From: a virus
Strand: one strand, 5' to 3'
Length of the DNA stretch: 31,533 bases
Virus record (IMG/VR): IMGVR_UViG_3300031675_000011
Location: 1 to 31,533 of that record
Part shown: positions 15,501 through 25,000 of the stretch, piece after piece
Layout: every line of letters starts with the position of its first letter
Position numbering within the stretch: the first letter of the stretch is position 1
Notes under the pieces: generated by a model
Databases searched by the model: none
What the model was told of the DNA's origin: nothing
What the model saw: only the letters and a program-made list of their open reading frames with translations
Translations under genes and position numbers: made by a program

Positions 15501-16719
15501 TTATTCCAGAGATGATACTGCTAATCCGCCTTATAGAGATAAAATTGTTGTTCATTACGAAAACAGCAGAGAGAAATTAGATAAGCCTATTGAATGGGAA
15601 GTAGTGGACAGTTTTAAAGAATCAGACGGTTATACTGATAACAGAAAAGTTATTGTTGCTCCGTTAGATACTGACAACGACTTAGTACCAGATAGACCAA
15701 TACAGTTCTTAGAATATGTTGACGCAACAGATTATGTGTTCTTTTCATATTACACAGACTTTGATGGATACAAATACGATAAGCCGTACACAGGCGTTAT
15801 TAGAGATTTTAGGCGTGAAGATACATTATTAATTAACGATGCCAGAGATACTGTATCGCCTACATCATATAGAAAAGATGTATCGTTGAGCAGTTCTCAG
15901 TGGATAGTTGTTAAAAACAAAACAGTTGCCACACAGTTTGAAGATTTAGTTAACACAAAAGGTTTAATTGTTACAACAGCAGACGATATGAAAACATATC
16001 AATTAACTCCGCTAAGTACATCATTAACGCAAGTTAAGTTAAATTTAACTACTGACTACTTTGTTAAAAACGGTAGAGGTAAAACACAGAATAGTGATGC
16101 TCCTTTTATAGCACCAGGAACAATACGATGGAACCATGTAGCACCAAGTGATGTTAGAATTGATCCAAGTATTAGTAATGTTGTTGAGATGGTAGTATTA
16201 ACTACAAGTTATTACACAGACGTTTTAGAATGGCAAGCAAGACAAATTGGTACTTTCCCGCTAGAACCTACAAGCGACGAATTATCATCTGAGTTTGCAA
16301 TTCTCGATTCTTATAAGAGTGCGAGTGATACATTAGTGTATCGTAGTGCCAAGTTTAAATTATTGTTTGGTTCTTCTGCAGATGCAGTATGCCAAGCGAA
16401 GTTTAAAGTAATTAAGTTGTCGGATCAAATTAGCGACAACGAACTAAAAGCTAAGGTTATTAATGCTATTAATATATATTTTGCTGTAACTAATTGGGAA
16501 TTTGGTGAGTCTTTTTACTTTACTGAATTAAGCTCATACATTCATCAGCAACTAGGTAGTAACATAGGTAGTATTGTTATATTACCTAAAACTAGTACAG
16601 GAAAATTTGGCGAGATGTTCCAAGTTAAAGCAGAGCCAAACGAACTATTCATAAGCACCGCTACAGTTAGCGATATAGAAATTGTAAGTAGATTAGATAA
16701 CCAAACATTAGGATCATAG
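12508..16719 (+). CDS. 6: Baseplate wedge subunit gp6, greatly enlarged
   Basis: 1403 residues against 660 in T4. The N-terminal part is typical gp6: DYQAYDFDTMRGAMVDYVKT, SSEFIAIIELLAYLSQSLAF, RMDVNTRENFLETAERKDSV and KLARMLGYNPKR (about 25-112). A J-like segment contains RLRFPDGEFGNVPTG (near 340) and APKTFYTQNRMVSAQDYNVF (near 422). The C-terminal 100 residues (ISDNELKAKVINAINIYFAV, then WEFGESFYFTELSSYIHQQLG) match the gp6 dimer-forming end. Between about 500 and 1280 lies a long strand-rich insertion with no recognised domain. Gp6 forms the inner iris of the baseplate. GAAGG sits nine bases before the ATG. It ends with tandem stops TAG-TAA in the frame shared with the next gene. Confidence 0.92.
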   Translation: MAKSRQNNLFAAEDWKIAYKAYSQVDYQAYDFDTMRGAMVDYVKTNFPENFNDYIESSEFIAIIELLAYLSQSLAFRMDVNTRENFLETAERKDSVFKLARMLGYNPKRNIPASGVMKLTGVKTTEPLTDSLGVNLMNKTILWDDVNNSDNYEQFITVLNSAMSSTNRFSSPIKTGTVNSINTELYQLNTPFNSPITYNNSVNINGATKQFNIVNPDFKDNSHFYERHPDPTNLFNLIYRNDGKGTSSSNTGFFVMFRQGSLAFTDYNFTTPVESRTQDVLIENINESDVYLQEVNTGGQVLSKWEKIPNTVGQTLNYNSKSLDSRNLYSVENIGDSNGIRLRFPDGEFGNVPTGIYRLWYRTSDPSRYTMDPEEARGLSISVPYTNEAGKKYNLSLTYSLQYAVGNSSPAESLAAIKDRAPKTFYTQNRMVSAQDYNVFPETQSSNVTKIKAINRTHSGHSRYIDINDPTGTYHNIDTFADDAFVYANNSNYKQEITVNDATTALEVVASVIPAALKDRKVNNFVYYKMRNVWTNTATGGAYANFRYTAHDAVLWNALPLTETSKTGYISEQFTDGNRNVLVNTLAKTSMFKENTFLKFVNPSDLAGYKWVRIVNIENRGALSAGLSTSIGPITLSEEVNSSWEVREVIVSMRKLFSTAEIGGASGFETAIKNRETFGIGYNLQTDTWYKIPSTELTTASKTGSYSLNSVQAGPNSWVILMEYSAIDINNYKYKMTIRGAEYVVQSEADLKFYNVKSVKTLGSDNKSNKDTVIITSTNTKPGTSETFEWSGTQWTNTEHGIAITPIGLAINLPLRTRDTKATDVDTQWVSNFGILKTYGTNVADQVVNNKYVDEAIVTLNTYHQVGGITSETNVVIANNIGTIQSLPSKIDIPFNDTTFGIKFVDTTESIPYMVYRQVPNEGSAGTEKIFKSRAQVVTANGVAGTGAGATETVKSWGADGSAVDSTPDLGRLHLKSYDTVTGVGKLEYARVQNGDYHYSRDDTANPPYRDKIVVHYENSREKLDKPIEWEVVDSFKESDGYTDNRKVIVAPLDTDNDLVPDRPIQFLEYVDATDYVFFSYYTDFDGYKYDKPYTGVIRDFRREDTLLINDARDTVSPTSYRKDVSLSSSQWIVVKNKTVATQFEDLVNTKGLIVTTADDMKTYQLTPLSTSLTQVKLNLTTDYFVKNGRGKTQNSDAPFIAPGTIRWNHVAPSDVRIDPSISNVVEMVVLTTSYYTDVLEWQARQIGTFPLEPTSDELSSEFAILDSYKSASDTLVYRSAKFKLLFGSSADAVCQAKFKVIKLSDQISDNELKAKVINAINIYFAVTNWEFGESFYFTELSSYIHQQLGSNIGSIVILPKTSTGKFGEMFQVKAEPNELFISTATVSDIEIVSRLDNQTLGS

Positions 16720-16722
16720 TAA

Positions 16723-19092
16723 ATGTCTGAAAAGAAAGTGTATCAAAAGTTGCCAGCAGTCCTCCAAACGACTGCTATTAAGAACTTTTTTGAGAGTACA
16801 GTAGAACAATTATTTAGTAAATCAAATGTTGATTCTATACAAGGCTATATTGGCTCTCCAAGCAGTGACGATGTTAATGTTGCTGGAAAGTTTCTTGCTG
16901 AGCCAACAACAGTTAAAAAGTTTTACGGACTAAGCCCAGCAGTTAATACAATTAATACAACCACAGGAAAAAGTGAAAACTTATTCTTTTACGACGAGCT
17001 TGTAGATACTCTGCAAACATACGGAGTTAATACACTTAACCATAACAAGATTTTTTCAGAAAAGTACTCATCATTTTTACCTCCAATTAACATTGATAAG
17101 TTTATAAACTATCAAGAGTACTATTGGTATCCGTACGGTCCTACTGCAATTGTAGTTACCGGTACTGTAACAAATTATATAGATGTTGATACAGATATTG
17201 TTGGCAAGAAAGAATTTACACCTACTAGCGGTAAAGCATTCCGTAACGGTATGGTTGTTACATTCTCAGGAGACTATGTAGCTCCAGCAACAAAGCACAA
17301 CATTGAATATGTTGTACAAGGCGTCGGATCAGCTATTACATTAACTAAAAAAATAGTTAACCTAAGTGCTAGGTATACGTCAACTATGTATACAAGTAAA
17401 AATATTGACTTAGTTTGGAAAATTGCTGGTACAGTTACAGATATAGTAACATACACAGCGGCACAAACAGGTGATGCAATTACAACAGACGTTAGTATTC
17501 CATTAACTTATATTGCTGGAGCAAATGCACCAGCATTGCAAAAAGAAATTAAAACAATCATCGTTGGTACATTAAACAGATACAACGGTGCAACAATATT
17601 AAGTGACGGTACAACAACTATTACATTGAATCATGCAACTACTCAACCAAGAAACATTGTTGAACTTGTTACTGAAATTAAAGCACATGCTAATTATAGT
17701 GCATTAAAATTTACAGTACAAGTGGCAGATAGGGCACCAATGGATTATATTGTGCAAGAAAGAAATGCATTAAATAATAATGTATGGAGTAGAATAAACT
17801 TTTGGTATCACAGAAATAACTTTTTAGACGCCAGTGACTCTTTGCCTAGCAGGAAGTTTAGAGCTTCTAGACCAGTCATAGAATTTGATAAAGATTTAGA
17901 ATTATACAATCACGGCACTCTTAAGTCTATTGCAGATATAGATGCAGTGGCATATAATGTTACATACAAAGAATTAGATGGTTCACCAAAAACAACATTA
18001 ATAGATGGATTAAACAAACTAAACTATAGCAGTTTAATTTTTATCAATGAAACAAAAGAAATTGCAAAATATGTATACAAGTTAACTAAAGTAGCAATGA
18101 AGCCGGTAGTAACAGCATCCATAGGTACAGGCGCAACATTTAGTGTTACGTTATCAGGCCAAGGTAGAACAAGTAGTATGAGTGCAATAACAGTTACAGC
18201 AGGCGGAACAGGTTACACTGGTAGTTCAGTTATTACAATAACAGACACATACGGTACTGGAGCAACAGCGACAGCAACAGTTAGCAGTGGAGCAGTAACA
18301 GGTGTTACTATGACAAACGGTGGTACTGGTTATTATCTAGATTCTCAATACAGGCTAGAACAACTAGGTGACCCGGACACTAATCCATCTGGCGCTATAG
18401 AAGGGTCTGCAATATTTAAGCCGTTAATAGCATCAACAAATCAAACAGTTTCTGTTGTAGGTGGCGAAACATACTTAGGCAAAGAATTTAAATGGACAGG
18501 GTTGCAATGGCAATTATGTCAAGAAAAAATAGTAAACAACCAAGCACCGTTATTCAATTTATATAGCAGTGATGGAAATGCACTAGATGATATTGCGGTA
18601 TATCCTACTTCAACATTTAACGGTAGCAAAATATTTGGCTATGCTGAAGATGTGCCAATTACTGATTCAACAAACATCAGTAAAAGTACAACAGTTGATC
18701 CACAATTAGGAACATATTTAGTGTACAAACAATACAATGCACAAAGCGAAATACTTTTTGAAAACTTTATTGAAACTGAAAGTTTTAGTTATACGCCATA
18801 CGGTACTAATACTTCAACAGGCGTAACACTAGGCGCATCAAATACAGGCGGTCCATATTCTATAAATGGTTACTATCCTTTATACTCAAAAGAAGCACTA
18901 GCACAGGCGGCTGGCGACAGCACAACGCATGAACATGTATTCTTCGGAAAGACATTTTACATGCCAAACGGACTGGTTTTAGGCACAACATACTTCCATG
19001 GAAACTACAATGGAACACTAACTTCATCTGAAAATACCACGAATTCTACAACGATAAATACTAGTACAAGTACAACAGGAGGCTCGTACTAA
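16723..19092 (+). CDS. Virion structural protein, N-terminal partner of the giant protein (789 aa)
   Basis: 789 residues. The N-terminus (about 8-140) reads KLPAVLQTTAIKNFFESTVE, QLFSKSNVDSIQGYIG, FLAEPTTVKKFYGL, then FSEKYSSFLPPINIDKFINY and QEYYWYPYGP, a pattern I associate with the very large tail-associated virion proteins of marine T4-like phages. Residues about 489-537 hold two GxGY beta-repeats, and residues 710-767 an MPNG module (GPYSINGYYPLY to YMPNGLVLGTTYFHGNYNG) that recurs at the start of the next protein. A Ser/Thr-rich tail ends it. AGGA lies nine bases before the ATG. It shares its frame with gp6, separated only by TAG-TAA, and its stop overlaps the next ATG. It has no enzyme motif. 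Confidence 0.85.
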   Translation: MSEKKVYQKLPAVLQTTAIKNFFESTVEQLFSKSNVDSIQGYIGSPSSDDVNVAGKFLAEPTTVKKFYGLSPAVNTINTTTGKSENLFFYDELVDTLQTYGVNTLNHNKIFSEKYSSFLPPINIDKFINYQEYYWYPYGPTAIVVTGTVTNYIDVDTDIVGKKEFTPTSGKAFRNGMVVTFSGDYVAPATKHNIEYVVQGVGSAITLTKKIVNLSARYTSTMYTSKNIDLVWKIAGTVTDIVTYTAAQTGDAITTDVSIPLTYIAGANAPALQKEIKTIIVGTLNRYNGATILSDGTTTITLNHATTQPRNIVELVTEIKAHANYSALKFTVQVADRAPMDYIVQERNALNNNVWSRINFWYHRNNFLDASDSLPSRKFRASRPVIEFDKDLELYNHGTLKSIADIDAVAYNVTYKELDGSPKTTLIDGLNKLNYSSLIFINETKEIAKYVYKLTKVAMKPVVTASIGTGATFSVTLSGQGRTSSMSAITVTAGGTGYTGSSVITITDTYGTGATATATVSSGAVTGVTMTNGGTGYYLDSQYRLEQLGDPDTNPSGAIEGSAIFKPLIASTNQTVSVVGGETYLGKEFKWTGLQWQLCQEKIVNNQAPLFNLYSSDGNALDDIAVYPTSTFNGSKIFGYAEDVPITDSTNISKSTTVDPQLGTYLVYKQYNAQSEILFENFIETESFSYTPYGTNTSTGVTLGASNTGGPYSINGYYPLYSKEALAQAAGDSTTHEHVFFGKTFYMPNGLVLGTTYFHGNYNGTLTSSENTTNSTTINTSTSTTGGSY
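18187..18333 (+). repeat. GxGY beta-repeat pair in the 789-aa protein
   Basis: Two units of the type ITVTAGGTGY and VTMTNGGTGY separated by a strand-rich, Thr/Ala-rich spacer (ATATATV). The same unit recurs in the giant protein at 22032-22226, 24315-24380 and 26286-26747. Confidence 0.75.
18850..19023 (+). repeat. MPNG module, copy 1 (C-terminus of the 789-aa protein)
   Basis: Residues 710-767: GPYSINGYYPLY, then HEHVFFGKTFYMPNGLVLGT and TYFHGNYNGTLT. Aligns over its full length with copy 2 at 19131-19310. Bases 18961-18989 are identical to 19248-19276 (29 of 29). Confidence 0.9.
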
Positions 19093-22000
19093 TGGCAACT
19101 GTAAATTTCGTTGGGGCAGGTAACACAGCAGGACCGTTTGCAATCGACGGACATTACCCGTTATATGCCACAGAAGCTAAATCAAATACACATGATGGAG
19201 GTAACGGTACCTCACATCTGCATGTGTTCTTTGGCCAAAACTTTTATATGCCAAACGGACTGGTTTTAGGCACAACTTACTACCACGGTACATACGACGG
19301 TTCACTAACAGCAGAATATAATCAATCTGCAACAACAACTAGTGCATCAAGTATCAAGGGATATTATTATTACAAACTAGATAAAGACGCTCCTGAATAT
19401 CACAACGCATGGAAAACTGTTGATAATCCTACGCAACAAAGAATTATTACAACATACGATTATACTCAAGTTAATGTTGATCTTGTAACAGACGAATTTT
19501 GGATAGGTTGCTACCCAAATACAATGACATCAACAGTTAGCGGATACGACATTATTATAAAAGTAAATGCAGTAGCAGTTACTGATTTCACATACGGTGA
19601 AGTAAACAGAGAAGGTTTTATAAGATTTGCATCAACAAGAACTTTTAAAGCAGGTGACTTTATAGAAATTAGTGCGTACTCAGACAAAGGATTAGTTAGC
19701 ACAACTGGTATTAGTAAATACGAAATACCATTAAGTTGGGGACATAACACTAAGAATACTGACATAACATATATTAGTGCACCAGAGTACACAGGACAAT
19801 TTAAAGATCATATTGAAGGACAAGAAGGGTTTACAGGAAAATCATTAGGTAGTAACAACTACCAAGACGGTCCTAAAGTTGCTGGTATTGAAAACAATAT
19901 AGTGCAAACCAATCAAGACATTTTGCTTGGCGCATTTCTACTTGACGACCAGCCAGGCAACTTAGTTGATGCATTAAGATTTAATGCAAATGAATATGTT
20001 AAATTTAAAAATCGCGTAAGACATGAGATAGAAAAATATTACTCAGATAAATCTGTAACAGGTTTGTCCAATGAATATATTCTCGAGCAAGTATTAAGAA
20101 ACGTTACCAGTTTTAAGATTGGCAAAGATGTATTCAGTAAAACATATATCTTGCCTTTTGGAGACAACTATACTAAACAAGACTTTATTATTACACTAGG
20201 TACAACTGCTTACACATTAACTAAGTATTTAGACTTAGACTTAATTGAGAACAGTCTGCTAGTATACTTAAATAATAAATTATTAACTGTTGAAAAAGAT
20301 TATACTATTTCAAGTTATAACCCAATAGAAATAACATTAGTAACTACAGTAACAGCAGGCGACACACTATGTACTAAACTGTATAACGCAGAAAGAGATA
20401 GTGCTCAGTGCCCACCGACTCCAAGTACAATGGGTATACTACCTTTACACCAACCAATAATAGCAACAGATACAAGTTTTAAAACGAGCATATCAACACT
20501 AATAGGACATGACGGAAGTAGACAAAAAGCATTTGGTGATTTTAGAGACGATATTCTTTTAGAATTTGAAACTAGAATTTACAACTCTGCAAAAGCAGAA
20601 TTTAGAACAGCTAACAGTCTACCAGCGTACAACAGTATAGATATAAGATGTGGTGCATTTAGAACTAACGGATATACTCACAACGAGTTTCACGATTTAT
20701 TAAGACATTACTTCTCAGCATGGAATATTAGCAACAAACTAGATCCAGTTGTAAATGAATTTTATGATTCTACTGATGAATGGACATGGAACTATAGCTC
20801 AACAGACTTACCAGGACATTGGAGAGGATTTTACGAGTACTATTACGATACAGTAAGACCTAACACTCATCCGTGGGAAATGCTAGGCTTTACAGAAAAG
20901 CCGTTATGGTTTGATGCACAATATTATGTGTATGCTGATACCGATGTTAGTAAAAGTACCCCGTCTATTAATTATGGCTCAACTAATATAGTACTGTGGG
21001 CTGACTTAGAACAAGGTATTATTAGACAAGGACCTAGAAAAAACACAACTAGTTATACAGTTAATAATCCATACAGACGTATTGGGTTAAGTAAAGTTTT
21101 ACCTATAGATTCTAGTGCTAAACTTATAAGCCCTTACAGAATTAAAACAACAGATAGTTCGTCTATTACAGTAGACTGGGCTAACACTACAGGAACAGCA
21201 GACAGTTTGTTTGCGTTTAGAACAGGTAGTTTTAGAGCATTAGATGGTATTAGTGTTAGTACAGATAATAACAAATTGTATGTTGAAAGTAATAACTTAC
21301 CTACTACAACTAGTAAAACTACAGAGCAAAAAACAACATTTGCTTTTCCTAGATTAACACAATTAAATGATTCATCATCTTGGAATGCATCTAGTCAAAC
21401 AAAAGCAGGCGCCGTTGGTGTACTAGTTAACGGTGATCCGTTAATGAGTCTAGACAGTGGCAAGTGGTGGGACAACAATAAGACGTACGACACAGCAACA
21501 TGGATTTATAACAAAGGACAAGAGAGTGGCTTAGGCAATTCTACTATTACAACGGCTGGTGTAAAAACACATTACACTATAACACCAGAAGTAATTGGCT
21601 TAACAGCATGGGCAACAGACTCTGCTTCACCTATTGTGGGTTGGGCATTTGATGGTTTACCAATTTACGGACCATATGGTTATAGTGATGCATCAGACAA
21701 TACAAGTAGTATTGTTAGAATAAAAAGCGGTTGGGAATTAGATACAAGAGCAAGGGGAACTGGCAACGCAGACGAAACAACTGGACCAGGCGGAAAGCCA
21801 ACTGGACAATATATAAAAGACTTTAAAATAAGTGCAAGTGCCGGTTCTAGTGGATATACAACTAGCTACAACATGAGATTAGCTGTAACACCGGATAGTG
21901 CAACACCAATTTATCACTATGTAGCAACCATCAATGCTGACGGCACACCTGCTTTCCCTTATCATGTAGGTGGCGGTATTATTAGTACAGATAGATGGAA

Positions 22001-25000
22001 AGGAGAGTACAGAAGTGTTTCAGAACAAGTAGGTGCTGTAACTTCAATAAATGTTACAGATAAAGGTGGATTATATACTTCTGCACCAAGTGTAGTAATA
22101 ACAGGAGACGGTAACAACGCGGCGGCTACAGCAGTAATTACAAATAAAAAATTAACAAGTGTGACCGTAACAACTCCTGGTTCTGGTTATACTTATGCAA
22201 CAGCAACAATAACAGGTGGCGGCGGTGTTAGAGCTAAAGTAACAGTATCTGTTTCTGGTAAAGACAACAGCACATTTTCTGGCAAAACTAATTCATCAGC
22301 AACAGCGGCATTAACAAGTACTAAATCTACTACATTAGCAAAAGGCACAGGCTTAGACGGTGTATGGAAATTTGGTGATGGCGCACCAGTAGAAAATGCA
22401 TTTAAGTACAGTTCAACATATCCGTTTGCCTTAGCAGAAGCATTACTATTAGCTAAGCCAGGTCGTTTTGCAACTGTATTCTCAGACCCTACAACGTTGT
22501 CAAGACCAGCAGTTAACAATACACAGTTCTTAAGTAAAAATACTAATAAACGTTGGAAGTTCTTAAACACAACAGATTTTAAAATTCACGGTGATGTAAA
22601 TAAAACTACTGGTAAAATGCACACTAACATTGGTTACACGCAGTTTATTAATAGTTGGTTAAAGTTCCAAGGGTTAGATACTACACTAAACTTTGCTACA
22701 CCGTTGCGTTCACTTAATGTTAAACTTGCACATAGAATGAGTGGCTTTATTGACAAAGACACACTTTCTGCAAGAACAGACCAATATAGTAATTCCGGTA
22801 ATGCTACAAGTTTAATTATTCCTAAAGAAAATATTACAACAACATTGCATAGTAGTAACTACAAGTCAAGAAACTTCTACTCAGGTGTTGTTGTTGAACA
22901 AACTTCAACTGGATATAGAGTTAGAGGATTTGATAAGAACAGAGGATACTTTGAAGTAATAGAAGGTATTAAAACAGGAAAATCTCTGAGAATAGAAGTT
23001 GGCGGAGATCCTGAAACATTTTCTGTATGGAAACAAGGTGTAACTTACAGCACTGGCAATATTGTACAATATAGAAATAATTTTTATCAAGCACCGTTAA
23101 GTATAACATCAGGTACAATATTTGATACTAAGTTATGGCAAAGGCTTGCTAAACTACCTCAGATTGATTCTGCAACAGCAGTACAGTATTTAGATTCAAC
23201 TGAAGTAATAAAACGTATTCCATATGAAACTGAGTACACAACAGTACAAGAAGTTGTTGATCTAATGATTAACTTAGGTAGATTCCAAGCCAGTCAAGGT
23301 TTTGATTTTAGCCAGTTTGACAGCGACATTGCCGCTGTTAAAGATTGGGCCTATAGTGCAAAACAATTTTTGTTCTGGACAACTGGCGTATGGCAAATAG
23401 GTAACACTATTGAACTATCTCCACTAGCCGGCAATGTTAAGTTTATTGCTCCTAGAGGATTCATTGCAAAAATTAATAGAACAGACAGAGAGCAGTTTGC
23501 AATACTAGATCAAATAGGCGAAGGAATAGATCCTACGCATTGTACTATTCTTAGAGAAAATGATTACATAGAAGTAAGTCCACCAACTGGAAGCCAAATT
23601 TATAGTTTAATGTTGTTTACTAAAGAGATTGAACATGCATTGGTATTTGATAACGAAACAAACTTTAGTGATGTTATTTTTAATGACACGTTTAATCAAC
23701 GACACAAACGTATTAAACTTAAAGGACAACGAACAGCAAACTGGGAAGGCAAATTCTTAAGTCAAGGATTTATTATTGATGGTGAAGAATTATTACCTAA
23801 CTTAGATAACATGGCAGAGAGCCTAGGACGTTATCACGAGTTTGGATTTATTCCAGTAGAGAAGCAAGTATACCAAGCAAGTAGATCATTATTTGGTTAC
23901 ACTGAACGGGACTACTTAACTGAACTTGATATTCAAGATGATGAGCAGTTTGATTTCTACAGAGGCATGATACAAGGCAAAGGTACTAAAGAAAGTTTAG
24001 GAAGAATTGCTAGAAGTAGTGCAGTAGTATCAGGTAACGTTAGCATATTTGATGAATGGGCTCTTAGAGTGGGCGACTTCGGCGACACTGAAAATGATCA
24101 AAGCATTGAGCTAAAACTTGTTAAAACAGAAATAACTCAAGACCCGCAATTAATTACTTTAGACTTTCCAGAAAATGTTACTAACATTGTTGAAAGAGTC
24201 GATGTTGTAGATGCCACTTATGCATATAACATTGTGCCTAGTATTGAAATCTCCGGACCAGGAATAGGTGGAGTACAAGCAACAGCTACAGCAACACTAG
24301 ATACAGCAACAAGTAAACTACAAAAAATAACTGTTACAAACTCAGGAAGTGGTTACGGGGCAATACCTACTGCAAAAGTACTAGCAAGTAATATAGTACT
24401 TAGTTCAGGTAGTTCAACAATTAATAAAACTATTGCACCTATAAGCAACTACTTTGACTTTACACAAACAACTGCATCAATTACTATTGCTGATGCGTTA
24501 AGTTCAAATACCGCACAAGTAATTACAGTAACAAATGGTGGAAGTGCTATTACTACAGCAAATGTACTAACAGCGATTAATGATAACTTAGCCATTAATG
24601 CTAATGTAAAAGTTAGTTTAGTACCATCAGAAGTTATTAGTGGAAGTTCAACAGTAACAAAATATACTGCAATATTTGCCGGTAAAGATTTTTACTTAGA
24701 CAATGCAGACAACTTTGGTACTGATAATTCTAATGCCAATGTACATTACCAACCTATACAAAGATATGCAGTATCAAGTGCAATGGCTGGTTCAACTACG
24801 CAAACAACAATTAACGATGTAGCCGTAACAATAGACGGTACAGCGGTTGCTTCTTCATATTTTACATATGATTCAGGTAGCATTAGTTCTGTAACAACAA
24901 CAGCAACGTATCCAAGTTTAGATACTACTGCCACTAGAGCAGATGGTGTTATTGTATACCCAGAACAAAACAACAGTTTTACAATTACATTAAGCACGGC

